A stretch of DNA of 22,471 nt. Source: SYAC01 sp046048055. GTDB taxonomy: Bacteria; Planctomycetota; Phycisphaerae; Phycisphaerales; SM1A02. The notes under the pieces were generated by a model. It did not search any database, was not told the DNA's origin, and saw nothing but the letters and a program-made list of their open reading frames with translations. How positions within the stretch are numbered: position 1 is the stretch's first letter; each line of letters starts with the position of its first letter. The position numbers and the translations under genes are program-made. Below are positions 8,001 to 15,316 of this stretch, piece after piece. The DNA lies in assembly GCA_046048055.1 (NCBI GenBank), contig JBJOGW010000070.1, forward strand, positions 1-22,471. Reading direction: 5' to 3'.

Positions 8001-8415
8001 TCCCTTCTTCGAGTGGGGTGGTCGGAACGCGGACGGCAGCCCGGGCTTCGCCGAGCGACGACCGGGCTGGCCGATGCCCATCCACGATTTGCTCGTGCAG
8101 CACGGCGTGAGCGCCGTCTTTCATGGCCATGACCATCTCTACGTGCGTGCCGAGAAGGACGGCGTCACATACCAATGCGTTCCGCAACCGGGCAACGTGG
8201 CCGGTGGCACGCGAAGTGCCGAGCACTACGGCTACGCCTCCGGAACCGTGCTTGGCAGTCCGGGTCACATTCGGGTGAAGGTGTCGCCCGAGAAGGCCAC
8301 GGTCGATCTGGTGCGCTCGGCACTGGACCCCTCCGAGGCCGGCCAGCGGCGGGAACGTGAAGCGAACGGCACCGTGGTGGCGACCTACGACCTGCCGGCG
8401 AAGGGAGGCACGTGA
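5059..8415 (+). CDS. Secreted fusion: SHD1-like + YHYH + PEBP + metallophosphoesterase
   Basis: An exported protein of 1118 residues with a signal peptide (about 1-19). Domains in order: an SHD1-like segment (about 38-80); a YHYH domain (about 120-415) with two YHYH motifs at 240-243 and 315-318; a Gly/Arg/Pro linker (about 419-460); a YbhB-type PEBP/Raf-kinase-inhibitor-like domain (about 464-612, CDGDSLSPPFEW and YAPPCSQG); a charged Gly/Arg linker (about 613-650); a fibronectin-like strand region ending in LQPGTAYTYRVRSG; and a calcineurin-like metallophosphoesterase. The metal-site motifs of the last domain are complete: ADSH (Asp764, His766), LGD (Asp796), GNHD (835-838), IHH (963-964) and HGHDH (1022-1026). 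A phosphatase or phosphodiesterase activity is likely; the roles of the YHYH and PEBP parts are unknown. A Gly/Arg insert (about 910-924) interrupts the esterase domain. The gene lies directly after the sulfatase. Confidence 0.88.
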   Translation: MRTFTISIALVVGSMPCHAHPPGGDHDDHGPVPTWHDVARHRTLEGWLLTTHGDSITIDLHDGGTATVAITDLDADGQARAHAAAARAHRMHEAAQPSTAAARMASAMSAVGASDPWQAEAFRMFGPSVRTRWDTDWLYVESDGLPHEPLAVTMMVGIRTWQQQVPLPQDYSGANAWQVPLMPRLADTPVDGRKELRKGAIAIAANGIPIFNALNNRGEDSKSIGELDEFGGHCGRGDDYHYHDAPLFLQKVLGPKRPIAFALDGFAIYGLYDAKAKAGSELACPLGSHEPLDQWNGHFCEVPKGQGIDGGTRSYHYHASTTYPYINGGMRGQVKVEGDEIVPQAHARPIRPATSPLRGARITGYKATGPRAWSLTYTVNGKEGHVNYRLTDAGGVDFEFIAPDGTRTTERYSTKDRRTPRGGGNGGRGDGQGERPGRSQRSGGDDRPPPPSEDAAAEAPKSDFPFSCPGVGANGMLDAKYTCDGDSLSPPFEWKDLPTGTRSLALTIHHMAPGNDEHVYMVNWDIPATATHLTTGERSGAWGTNTVNRRAEYAPPCSQGPDTKTYVATLYALKSAPKLATGGQTTRAELLTAMKGLTLGTASIQLRYARADQARDNPSDEDRPRGQGGGKRGRRDEGGEARQDGDGRKGGLLRQMTAFHTDVPAHDFDVLLTGPTDRSVTASIQAWKPMEASIEFGEADGSARTITPGVKIEPGKVGVIELTGLQPGTAYTYRVRSGGTAGEAHHFRTRPAAGTPFTFTIQADSHLDANMDPRVYENTLANALADRPDFHVDLGDTFMTDKRGRDFERTAPQYDAQRWYFSRLCADAPLFMVLGNHDGEKGTAGTKPADMGPWSHRMRTERFPPPAVGRGGFTGQTGLKDGRTANYYAFEWGDALIVVLDPFAFTTERSRGGGRGAGGGERGDRPLAPDDSSWAFTLGRTQYDWLADTLAKSGARHKFVLIHHLVGGVGGTESRGGVESAPFFEWGGRNADGSPGFAERRPGWPMPIHDLLVQHGVSAVFHGHDHLYVRAEKDGVTYQCVPQPGNVAGGTRSAEHYGYASGTVLGSPGHIRVKVSPEKATVDLVRSALDPSEAGQRREREANGTVVATYDLPAKGGT
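8403..8408 (+). promoter_or_regulatory. Ribosome binding site of the small secreted protein gene
   Basis: GGGAGG lies 6 bases before the ATG at 8415, within the last codons of the fusion gene. It favours ATG 8415 over the GTG immediately before it. Confidence 0.7.
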
Positions 8416-9164
8416 TGCGAAGCACGTCCCTGGCGTCCGCGATGGTGCTCGCCAGCGCGTTCCTGGCGATGGCCGCCTGGCAGTCCCCCCCGCCCGCCGA
8501 TGGCGGCAAGCCGCCGCCACCCCGCCGCGGGCAGGGCGGTGGCAAGCGGAAGCCGCCGCAGGACGGCGTGGTCAAGCCCTCGATCGATGACACCGTGCAG
8601 GCGAACATGTACGCCGACAACTGGTTCATGCTGTACGTGAACGGGAAACTGGTTGCCGTGGACTCGATCGACTTCCTGCCGCACAACGTGGTGTCGGTGG
8701 ACCTGCTGCCCGAGTATCCGATGACCGTCGCGGTGCTGGCGAAGGACAACGCCGACCCGAAGACCGGCTGCGAGTACGGCCGCCAGATCGGCGACGGCGG
8801 ATTCATCCTGAAGTTCGCGGATGGCACGGTGACCGATGGCACCTGGAAGGCGAAGTGCTTTTCCCACGGCCCCATCGATCGGGACACGGCGAATCCGCGC
8901 GTGCGGCAGGAGCCGCTGCCGGCGGACTGGTTCACCCCCGGATTCGACGATGTGTCGTGGGCGGCGGCCACCGAGTACACGCAGGAGCGCATCGACCCGA
9001 AGCCGCCCTTCTTCGAGCACGACTTCAAGGGCGCGAAGTGGATCTGGACCTCGGACCTCGATCTGGACAACACGGTGGTGCTGCGCACGCGCGTGGAGAA
9101 GCCGGGATGGAAGCCCCGGTGGACCACCAAGCCCGATCTGGACACTCGACCCGGGGCGGGCTGA
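8415..9164 (+). CDS. Small secreted beta-sandwich (carbohydrate-binding-like) protein
   Basis: A protein of 249 residues with a signal peptide (about 1-22) and then a Pro/Gly/Arg/Lys-rich stretch (about 25-50). The folded part contains ADNWFMLYVNGKLV (67-80), WFTPGFDDVSWAAATEY (172-188) and KWIWTSDLDLDNTVVLRT (208-225). Such strings are typical of the jelly-roll, galactose-binding-like modules at the N-terminus of rhamnosidases and other glycoside hydrolases. No catalytic domain is present, so binding rather than hydrolysis is the reasonable guess. The start overlaps the fusion gene's stop by one base (TGATG) behind a strong Shine-Dalgarno, so the two are translationally coupled. It is the last gene of the rightward arm. 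The family assignment rests on motif resemblance only. Confidence 0.75.
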   Translation: MRSTSLASAMVLASAFLAMAAWQSPPPADGGKPPPPRRGQGGGKRKPPQDGVVKPSIDDTVQANMYADNWFMLYVNGKLVAVDSIDFLPHNVVSVDLLPEYPMTVAVLAKDNADPKTGCEYGRQIGDGGFILKFADGTVTDGTWKAKCFSHGPIDRDTANPRVRQEPLPADWFTPGFDDVSWAAATEYTQERIDPKPPFFEHDFKGAKWIWTSDLDLDNTVVLRTRVEKPGWKPRWTTKPDLDTRPGAG

Positions 9165-9187
9165 GTCGCCGGGCGGACGGCGGCCGC

Positions 9188-9193
9188 TAGGCT
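9188..9193 (+). promoter_or_regulatory. Putative -10 element for leaderless panC
   Basis: TAGGCT ends 6 bases before the GTG start at 9200. There is no Shine-Dalgarno and no clear -35. The spacing would put the transcription start at or very near the start codon. Confidence 0.45.
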
Positions 9194-9199
9194 TGCCGC

Positions 9200-10042
9200 G
9201 TGCGACGGATCGATGATGCAGGTGAACTTGCGGACCTTCACGGATGCGTGCTGGCGCCCACGATGGGCGCGTTGCATGACGGACATGCCTCGCTCGTGCG
9301 GCGTGCCGCCGGGGGCGACCGGCCCGTGGTGGTGACGATCTTCGTGAATCCCACGCAGTTCGGGCCCCGTGAGGACTTCTCGAAGTACCCGCGCACGCTG
9401 GAGGCGGACCTGCGACTGGCCGAGGCGGCAGGCGCCACGGCCGTGTTCGTGCCCGACGCCTCGGCGATCTATCCCGATGGCCTGGACGCCGCGCGCCTCG
9501 CGGCGGCGGCATGGCCGCTTCCCCCAGCAGCCACCGAACCCCGACTCGAGGACGCCGCTCGGACCGGCCACTTCGGCGGCGTGTGCCAGGTGGTGGCCAG
9601 ACTGTTCGACCTCTGCCGGCCCTCCCGCGCGTGCTTCGGCGAGAAGGACTTTCAGCAGCTCCGCGTGATCGAGCAGATGGTGGAGCGGAGCGGTGGCCGC
9701 TGGGGCAACCTCCGCATTGAGCGATGCCCCACGGTGCGGGAGCGCGATGGCCTGGCCATGAGCAGCCGGAACCGCTACCTCACCGCGGATCACCGCGACG
9801 TGGCCCTGGGCGTGTACCGCGCGCTCCAGATGGCGATGAGCGCGCAGAAACCGTCCACGGCGGAGACGCTCATGCGCGAGACGCTGCTGGACCACGGCTT
9901 CACGGTGGACTACGCCGTGGTGCGTGACGCGGCCACACTCATGCCGGTGAGCGGGCTGGAGACCCCGTGCCGCGCCCTGATCGCGGCACGCCTTCCCGAG
10001 GTGCGGCTGATCGACAACATGGCCGTGCCCGTGTGTCGGTAG
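9200..10042 (+). CDS. panC: Pantothenate synthetase
   Basis: Joins D-pantoate and beta-alanine with ATP to make pantothenate (vitamin B5, coenzyme A pathway), in the cytoplasm. The 280-residue length is normal for the family. Diagnostic motifs are PTMGALHDGH near residue 20 (nucleotide-binding HxGH-type site), FVNPTQFGPREDFSKYPRT (pantoate/ATP region), GHFGGVCQVV, FGEKDFQQL (KMSKS-like loop), and the late MSSRNRYL. The start is GTG at 9200. Nothing upstream in the 35-base gap looks like a Shine-Dalgarno, but TAGGCT lies 6 bases before it, so it probably has its own leaderless promoter and is not part of the sulfatase operon. No panB or panD is visible in the window. Confidence 0.95.
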   Translation: MRRIDDAGELADLHGCVLAPTMGALHDGHASLVRRAAGGDRPVVVTIFVNPTQFGPREDFSKYPRTLEADLRLAEAAGATAVFVPDASAIYPDGLDAARLAAAAWPLPPAATEPRLEDAARTGHFGGVCQVVARLFDLCRPSRACFGEKDFQQLRVIEQMVERSGGRWGNLRIERCPTVRERDGLAMSSRNRYLTADHRDVALGVYRALQMAMSAQKPSTAETLMRETLLDHGFTVDYAVVRDAATLMPVSGLETPCRALIAARLPEVRLIDNMAVPVCR

Positions 10043-10058
10043 TGGCGGCGCGGCACCG

Positions 10059-10064
10059 TATCCT
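10059..10064 (+). promoter_or_regulatory. Putative -10 element for the leaderless thioredoxin-like gene
   Basis: TATCCT ends 6 bases before the ATG at 10071, the same geometry as at panC. No Shine-Dalgarno is present in the 28-base gap after panC. Confidence 0.45.
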
Positions 10065-10070
10065 GACTCC

Positions 10071-11219
10071 ATGCTCGCACGACACGCTCCCATCCGGTTT
10101 GCGCGCCTTGTCGCCCCGCTTCTGGCGATCCTGCTGCTGGCTGCCGACGGCACCGACGCCGATTGGCTGGACAGCAAGGTGCCCGCCGACGTCCGCGCGG
10201 CCGCCGACCGGCTGGTGGGCTACGCCCTTCCGCCGGCCACGCCCGGCGTGCGGTGGTTCGGCGGCACGCCCGAGGACCCGGCCGATGGGACGGTGACCGT
10301 GGTGCAGATCTTTTCCATGGAACAGGGCGGGCGTTCGCTGATCCGGTCGGTGCGTGGCAGGGTGCCCGACGGCGCGCGACTGATGATCATCCACACGCTG
10401 GACAACGCCGAGAAGGTGGCCAGGAATCTGGAGAAGAGCCCACCTGCCATGCCGCTGGCCCTGGACACCGACGGCGCCTGGCTGCAGGCGATGGGGCTTC
10501 CGGACAAGCCGCTCAACCTGGTGATCGACGTGAACGGCGCGGTGCGCCACGTGGGCCTGCGCGCGGACGCCATCCGCGACGCGGTGACCCCGCTGCTGCA
10601 GGAGAAGCCGGACCCGGCTCGCAAGGCCAAGCCACGGCCGCCGACGCGGAAGCCGCCCGTGCCGCCGGCCGCGGGGTTCCCCAGGTTCACGGAGCCGGTG
10701 CAGAATGCGACCGATCGACGCGGGCAGCGGATGCCCGACTTTCATGTGGACAAGTGGATCACGGCACGGCCAGACGCGCCCACCGACAAGTTGCTGCTGA
10801 TCGACTTCTGGGCCACCTGGTGCCCGCCATGCATGGCCAGCATTCCCCGGCTTGCGGAACTGGCCAACGCGCATCGCGACATTGCCACGGTGGTGGGCGT
10901 GACCGACGAGCCCGAGGCGCAGGTGATCGTGGGGTTGACCAACCGGCAGATGGATCCTCGCGCGTTTCCATACAGCCTGGCGTCGGATCCTGCCAGGACG
11001 CTCTACAACTTCTTCGGCGCGCGGGCGATCCCGCACCTGGCGGTGGTCTCCAGCGACGGCATCGTGCGGTGGCAGGGGCATCCGGAGTCCCTCACCGCCG
11101 ACACGTTCCGGCAGCTTGCCGATGCCCAGCGAGCGCTCAACGGGGCGGCAGCCGGTTCGGGCACGAAGGGTTCCGGTGGAACGGGCGGTGGAGGCCAGGC
11201 TGGTTCGCGAGGCTCCTGA
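10071..11219 (+). CDS. Exported tandem thioredoxin-fold protein (TlpA/ResA-like)
   Basis: A 382-residue protein with an N-terminal signal or anchor (about 8-25). It carries two thioredoxin-like folds. The first (about 60-178) has the strand pattern and a possible cis-proline at Pro147 but no CxxC; FSMEQGG stands where the redox motif would be. A Lys/Pro-rich linker (about 180-205) leads to the second fold (about 217-355). That one has FWATWCPPC (Cys251, Cys254) and cis-Pro321, typical of TlpA/ResA proteins that reduce disulfides outside the cytoplasm, for example in cytochrome c maturation. A Gly/Ser-rich tail ends the protein. The neighbours give no clue to the partner. The gene converges on the polyprenyl synthase gene with a 9-base gap and no room for a standard terminator. 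Confidence 0.88.
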   Translation: MLARHAPIRFARLVAPLLAILLLAADGTDADWLDSKVPADVRAAADRLVGYALPPATPGVRWFGGTPEDPADGTVTVVQIFSMEQGGRSLIRSVRGRVPDGARLMIIHTLDNAEKVARNLEKSPPAMPLALDTDGAWLQAMGLPDKPLNLVIDVNGAVRHVGLRADAIRDAVTPLLQEKPDPARKAKPRPPTRKPPVPPAAGFPRFTEPVQNATDRRGQRMPDFHVDKWITARPDAPTDKLLLIDFWATWCPPCMASIPRLAELANAHRDIATVVGVTDEPEAQVIVGLTNRQMDPRAFPYSLASDPARTLYNFFGARAIPHLAVVSSDGIVRWQGHPESLTADTFRQLADAQRALNGAAAGSGTKGSGGTGGGGQAGSRGS

Positions 11220-11228
11220 GCCCGCCGG

Positions 11229-12236
11229 TCAGGCCTGCCGCCGAACCACCTCGTCGGCCAGTTCGCGGAGCAGGTCGCGGGCCGCGCCGGCCGGCACCAC
11301 CTCGAGCGCGGCCTTGGCGGACTCCACCAGCGACTGGGCGGTGCTCTTGGCCTCCTCCAGCGTTCCGGCACGGCGCACGCGATCCAGCAAGGCCTCGCCG
11401 TCGCGGTTGTGGATGATGCTCAGGATCTCGGTGCGTTCCCAGGGTGTGGCCTGCCGCAGCAGCAGGATGACCGGCAGCGTGGCCTTGCCCTTCTGCAGGT
11501 CGCGGCCCAGCGTCTTGCCCACCACGCTCTCCTCGCCCGCCAGATCCAGCACGTCATCCTGGATCTGGAAGGCGCAGCCGGTGCGCTCGCCGTAGAGCGC
11601 CAGGGCCGCCTGAACCCCTTCGCCCGCGCCACTGAGCCGAGCCCCCAGCGAGCAGCAGGTGGCGACCAGGGCCGCGGTCTTGCGTCGCACGATCTCCATG
11701 TACGTGCCCTCGTCGAGGCTGGGATCCTCGCGACGGCTCAGCTGCAGCAACTCGCCTTCGCAGAGCGTGTTGGTGGTCTCGCCAAAGAGCACGTTCACCG
11801 CGGGATCACCGATCAGCGAGCACAGGTGGAAGGCGTTGGAGATGAGCCAGTCTCCCAGCATGACCGCCGTCTCGTTTCCGCGAAGGCTGTTCACGGTGCG
11901 GCCCCGGCGACGGGTCTCGGCCTCGTCGAGCACGTCGTCGTGCACCAGCGTGGCCATGTGGATCATCTCGCCCACGGCCGCGGCAATGCGGTGCCCCTTG
12001 GTCAGCGGGGCGCCGTCCTCGGCGCCCACCGCCGCCATGCCGCCCAGGAACAGCAGCGTGGGCCGCAGCATCTTGCCGCGGTAGCGCTCCACGTGGCTGG
12101 CCAACTCGTTCACGGCCGGCAGGTCGCTCCGCAACTGCCTGGCGAAGATCTCCTCCACGTCACGAAGGCCGCCCACGATGGCTGCGGCAAGCGGCGCATG
12201 CCGGGTGACCGGCGAGAGGATCGAGGGCGGCACCAT
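11229..12236 (-). CDS. Polyprenyl diphosphate synthase (trans, long-chain type)
   Basis: Condenses isopentenyl diphosphate units onto an allylic diphosphate to make a long isoprenoid chain, such as a quinone side chain. The 335-residue protein has GKMLRP (54-59), the first aspartate-rich motif DDVLD (Asp100, Asp101, Asp104) followed by RRRGR, GDWL (128-131), the CEGELLQLSRRE helix, and the second motif FQIQDDVLD (Asp227, Asp228, Asp231) followed by KTLGRDLQKGKATLP. Small residues just before the first motif (Ala95, Thr96) leave the product pocket open. In this family that favours long chains over the C15 product of IspA, though the exact length is uncertain. The start ATG has no Shine-Dalgarno; a TAGAGT lies 7 bases upstream. 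The methyltransferase gene ends 27 bases upstream. Confidence 0.92.
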   Translation of the reverse strand: MVPPSILSPVTRHAPLAAAIVGGLRDVEEIFARQLRSDLPAVNELASHVERYRGKMLRPTLLFLGGMAAVGAEDGAPLTKGHRIAAAVGEMIHMATLVHDDVLDEAETRRRGRTVNSLRGNETAVMLGDWLISNAFHLCSLIGDPAVNVLFGETTNTLCEGELLQLSRREDPSLDEGTYMEIVRRKTAALVATCCSLGARLSGAGEGVQAALALYGERTGCAFQIQDDVLDLAGEESVVGKTLGRDLQKGKATLPVILLLRQATPWERTEILSIIHNRDGEALLDRVRRAGTLEEAKSTAQSLVESAKAALEVVPAGAARDLLRELADEVVRRQA

Positions 12237-12243
12237 GGGGGCG

Positions 12244-12249
12244 ACTCTA
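12244..12249 (-). promoter_or_regulatory. Putative -10 element for the leaderless polyprenyl synthase gene
   Basis: TAGAGT on the minus strand lies 7 bases before the ATG at 12236, in the gap after the methyltransferase stop. The intervening bases are CGCCCCC, with no Shine-Dalgarno. Confidence 0.45.
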
Positions 12250-12263
12250 GGGGGGTCCGCCGA

Positions 12264-13103
12264 TCATTTCTCGGCGGCCAGGTAGGCGATCCATCCCCCA
12301 CAGGCCTCGCCCACCGTGGTCTTGCGGAACACGCCGTCCCCCTCGCCCGTGGCGTGGTCGGTGCCTTCCCAGTACACGTGGGTTCGCCGGAACCCCGCCT
12401 CGGCCAGGCACTCGCGGATCTCGGGAATGGTCCACAGCCGCCAGTCGTAGGTGAACGCCTTGCGAAGGCGGCTGCCGTCGGGAAACACGAAGTGGATGTG
12501 ATTGAGCACGTCGCCGGTGACCGGGTCGTAGCGCTCGGTCTGCCACTGGTAGGTGAAGCCGTCCAGGTCGCGCTCCTCGGTCTGCTCGCTGAAACTCTCG
12601 TAGCCGCCGTAGCAGTCCAGCATCATCACGCCGTCGCGCTTCAGTTGCGTGCGGGCGTGCCGAAAGTAGCCCACCAGGTCGGATCGCGTCTTGAACAGGA
12701 AGTAGGAGAAGTTGAAGGCCGCCAGCACGTCCACCGGCTCGCTGCGGGCGGTGCGCACGTCACCGCGGCGCATGTCCAGGCGCGCCAGCTGCATCGGCTT
12801 GAGCTGGGCGGCCCGCCGTGCACGTCCCCACGCCAGCACGGAGGTGTCCAGGTCGAATCCCACCGCGACATTGGCGGCTCGTCGGCTCACCCAGGTGCCG
12901 CTGAGGTAGTGCGTGCCGCAGAAATCCTCCCGAAGCCGCGACGGGGTCCGGCCGCGCAGCGACCGGAAGACACGGTCGATGAACACGCACTCCTCGTCGG
13001 GACTCTGCACGCTCTCCTCGTAGAGCTGGTGCCGGTCACTGCTGGCGGCGGTGCGCCATCCCTTGCGGGCGGTTCGGGAACGTGTGCGGGCCGTGCGTGC
13101 CAT
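12264..13103 (-). CDS. Class I SAM-dependent methyltransferase
   Basis: A 279-residue protein with an Arg/Lys-rich N-terminus (about 1-20). It then has features of a Rossmann-fold methyltransferase: LREDFCGTHYLS (about 58-69) as a divergent glycine-poor motif I, VGFDLDTSVLAWGRARR (about 81-97) with the acidic residue that would bind the SAM ribose, and FNFSYFLFKTRSDLVGYFRHA. A MMLDCYGG strand and an aromatic-rich C-terminal half (YDWRLWTIPEIRECLAEAGF) follow, typical of small-molecule methyltransferases. The substrate is not identifiable. The frame runs open upstream, but ATG 13103 lies after the VTT gene's stop and starts the conserved part. A TAGATT lies 11 bases upstream and no Shine-Dalgarno is seen. 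It sits 14 bases after the VTT gene. Confidence 0.85.
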   Translation of the reverse strand: MARTARTRSRTARKGWRTAASSDRHQLYEESVQSPDEECVFIDRVFRSLRGRTPSRLREDFCGTHYLSGTWVSRRAANVAVGFDLDTSVLAWGRARRAAQLKPMQLARLDMRRGDVRTARSEPVDVLAAFNFSYFLFKTRSDLVGYFRHARTQLKRDGVMMLDCYGGYESFSEQTEERDLDGFTYQWQTERYDPVTGDVLNHIHFVFPDGSRLRKAFTYDWRLWTIPEIRECLAEAGFRRTHVYWEGTDHATGEGDGVFRKTTVGEACGGWIAYLAAEK

Positions 13104-13114
13104 GGGGGACGGGG

Positions 13115-13120
13115 AATCTA
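13115..13120 (-). promoter_or_regulatory. Putative -10 element for the leaderless methyltransferase gene
   Basis: TAGATT lies 11 bases before the ATG at 13103. Its first three bases are the TAG stop codon of the upstream VTT gene. The bases between are CCCCGTCCCCC, without a Shine-Dalgarno. Confidence 0.4.
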
Positions 13121-13873
13121 CCGATCCGGGATCCGGTGCGTGGCCAGAGCCTGCTGCAACGCCCGCCGCGCCACATGGGCGATCACGGCCAGCGACCCCA
13201 CCAGGAGGACGGCGCCGATGGCCACGGCCGTGAACCCCTGCTCGGTGGCCAACGCCACCAGATCCTTGGCGCCCGTGCTGGCCGCGGCATGGCTGACCAG
13301 GGTGGCGATGAAGGTGCGCGGCGCCATGCCCAGCACGGTGCCCGTGATGAACACGCGGTACGGGACGCCCGAGGAGGCCATGACCAGGTTGGTCGCGGCG
13401 AAGGGGGCGCTGGGCGAGAGCCGCAGCAACCCCACGATGAGCAGCGTTCGGGCCGGCCGCTCCTGCACCAGGGCCCGGCGGATCACCGCCGATCGGGGAT
13501 TGCGATCGATCCACTGCTCCACCCCGCGACCCGCCGCCAGGCGGCTGATGAGGAATCCCAGCGACGAGCCGCCGAGGTACCCCGCCACGCAGGCCGGAAA
13601 CCCGAGCCATGGCCCGAAGATCCACCCGCCCACGATGCTGGGGGCGTAGGTGGGCAGCACGCCCGACCCGCAGCAGACCGCGTAGCCCAGGGCGAAGATG
13701 GCCGCGCCCTGCAGCCGGTCCTGGCCAAGCCACTCGGTGAGCGGCGCGATCTGCGTGAGCAGATACACCCCAAGCACCGCGGGCAGGCCCATCCAGAGCA
13801 GCAGCAGCGTGCCGGCCCCGTACACCCCCGCTGGAGGCCGCGGCGGCGGTGATGACGGTGCAGCCGGTTCCAC
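13118..13873 (-). CDS. TVP38/TMEM64 (VTT/DedA-like) membrane protein
   Basis: A polytopic inner-membrane protein of 251 residues of the VTT (SNARE-associated, DedA-related) family, whose members are linked to lipid scrambling or flipping and membrane homeostasis. A Pro-rich N-terminus is followed by hydrophobic segments at about 17-41, 56-72 and 83-112. The family signature YLGGSSLGFLISR (about 98-110) and the second re-entrant-like LLRLSPSAPFAATNLVMASSG (about 149-169) follow, with two further helices to the end. The start is GTG at 13873, 4 bases after the icd stop, so translation is probably coupled to icd. Whether the lipid-transport role applies here is inference from the family. Confidence 0.88.
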   Translation of the reverse strand: MEPAAPSSPPPRPPAGVYGAGTLLLLWMGLPAVLGVYLLTQIAPLTEWLGQDRLQGAAIFALGYAVCCGSGVLPTYAPSIVGGWIFGPWLGFPACVAGYLGGSSLGFLISRLAAGRGVEQWIDRNPRSAVIRRALVQERPARTLLIVGLLRLSPSAPFAATNLVMASSGVPYRVFITGTVLGMAPRTFIATLVSHAAASTGAKDLVALATEQGFTAVAIGAVLLVGSLAVIAHVARRALQQALATHRIPDR

Positions 13874-13877
13874 GGGA

Positions 13878-15272
<1,395 letters not shown>

Positions 15273-15280
15273 GCGGCTTT

Positions 15281-15286
15281 CTCCTT
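15281..15286 (-). promoter_or_regulatory. Ribosome binding site of icd
   Basis: AAGGAG on the minus strand lies 8 bases before the ATG at 15272. It fixes the icd start and marks a leadered mRNA, unlike several neighbours. Confidence 0.75.
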
Positions 15287-15310
15287 GTGAAAAATGGCGT
15301 GAAGGGCGAA

Positions 15311-15316
15311 AGTCTA
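15311..15316 (-). promoter_or_regulatory. Putative -10 element for icd
   Basis: TAGACT lies 38 bases before the icd ATG, and its first three bases are the TAG stop of the upstream lipoprotein gene. No clear -35 is seen. It would give a roughly 30-base leader carrying the Shine-Dalgarno. Confidence 0.35.

Noticed and set aside
11215..11233. CCTGA...TCAGG inverted repeat at the convergent gene ends as a terminator
   Set aside because: A stem of only five pairs with a nine-base loop and no T run. It arises from the two opposing TGA stops and is too weak to call.
11409..13649. 746-codon + strand open frame across the polyprenyl synthase, methyltransferase and VTT genes
   Set aside because: It spans three well-supported minus-strand genes and their boundaries, and its translation is low-complexity His/Arg/Gln.
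13104..13733. N-terminal extension of the methyltransferase into the VTT gene
   Set aside because: The frame is open but the translation is Gly/Arg/Ala-rich with no fold, and the VTT protein is clearly coded in the other frame.
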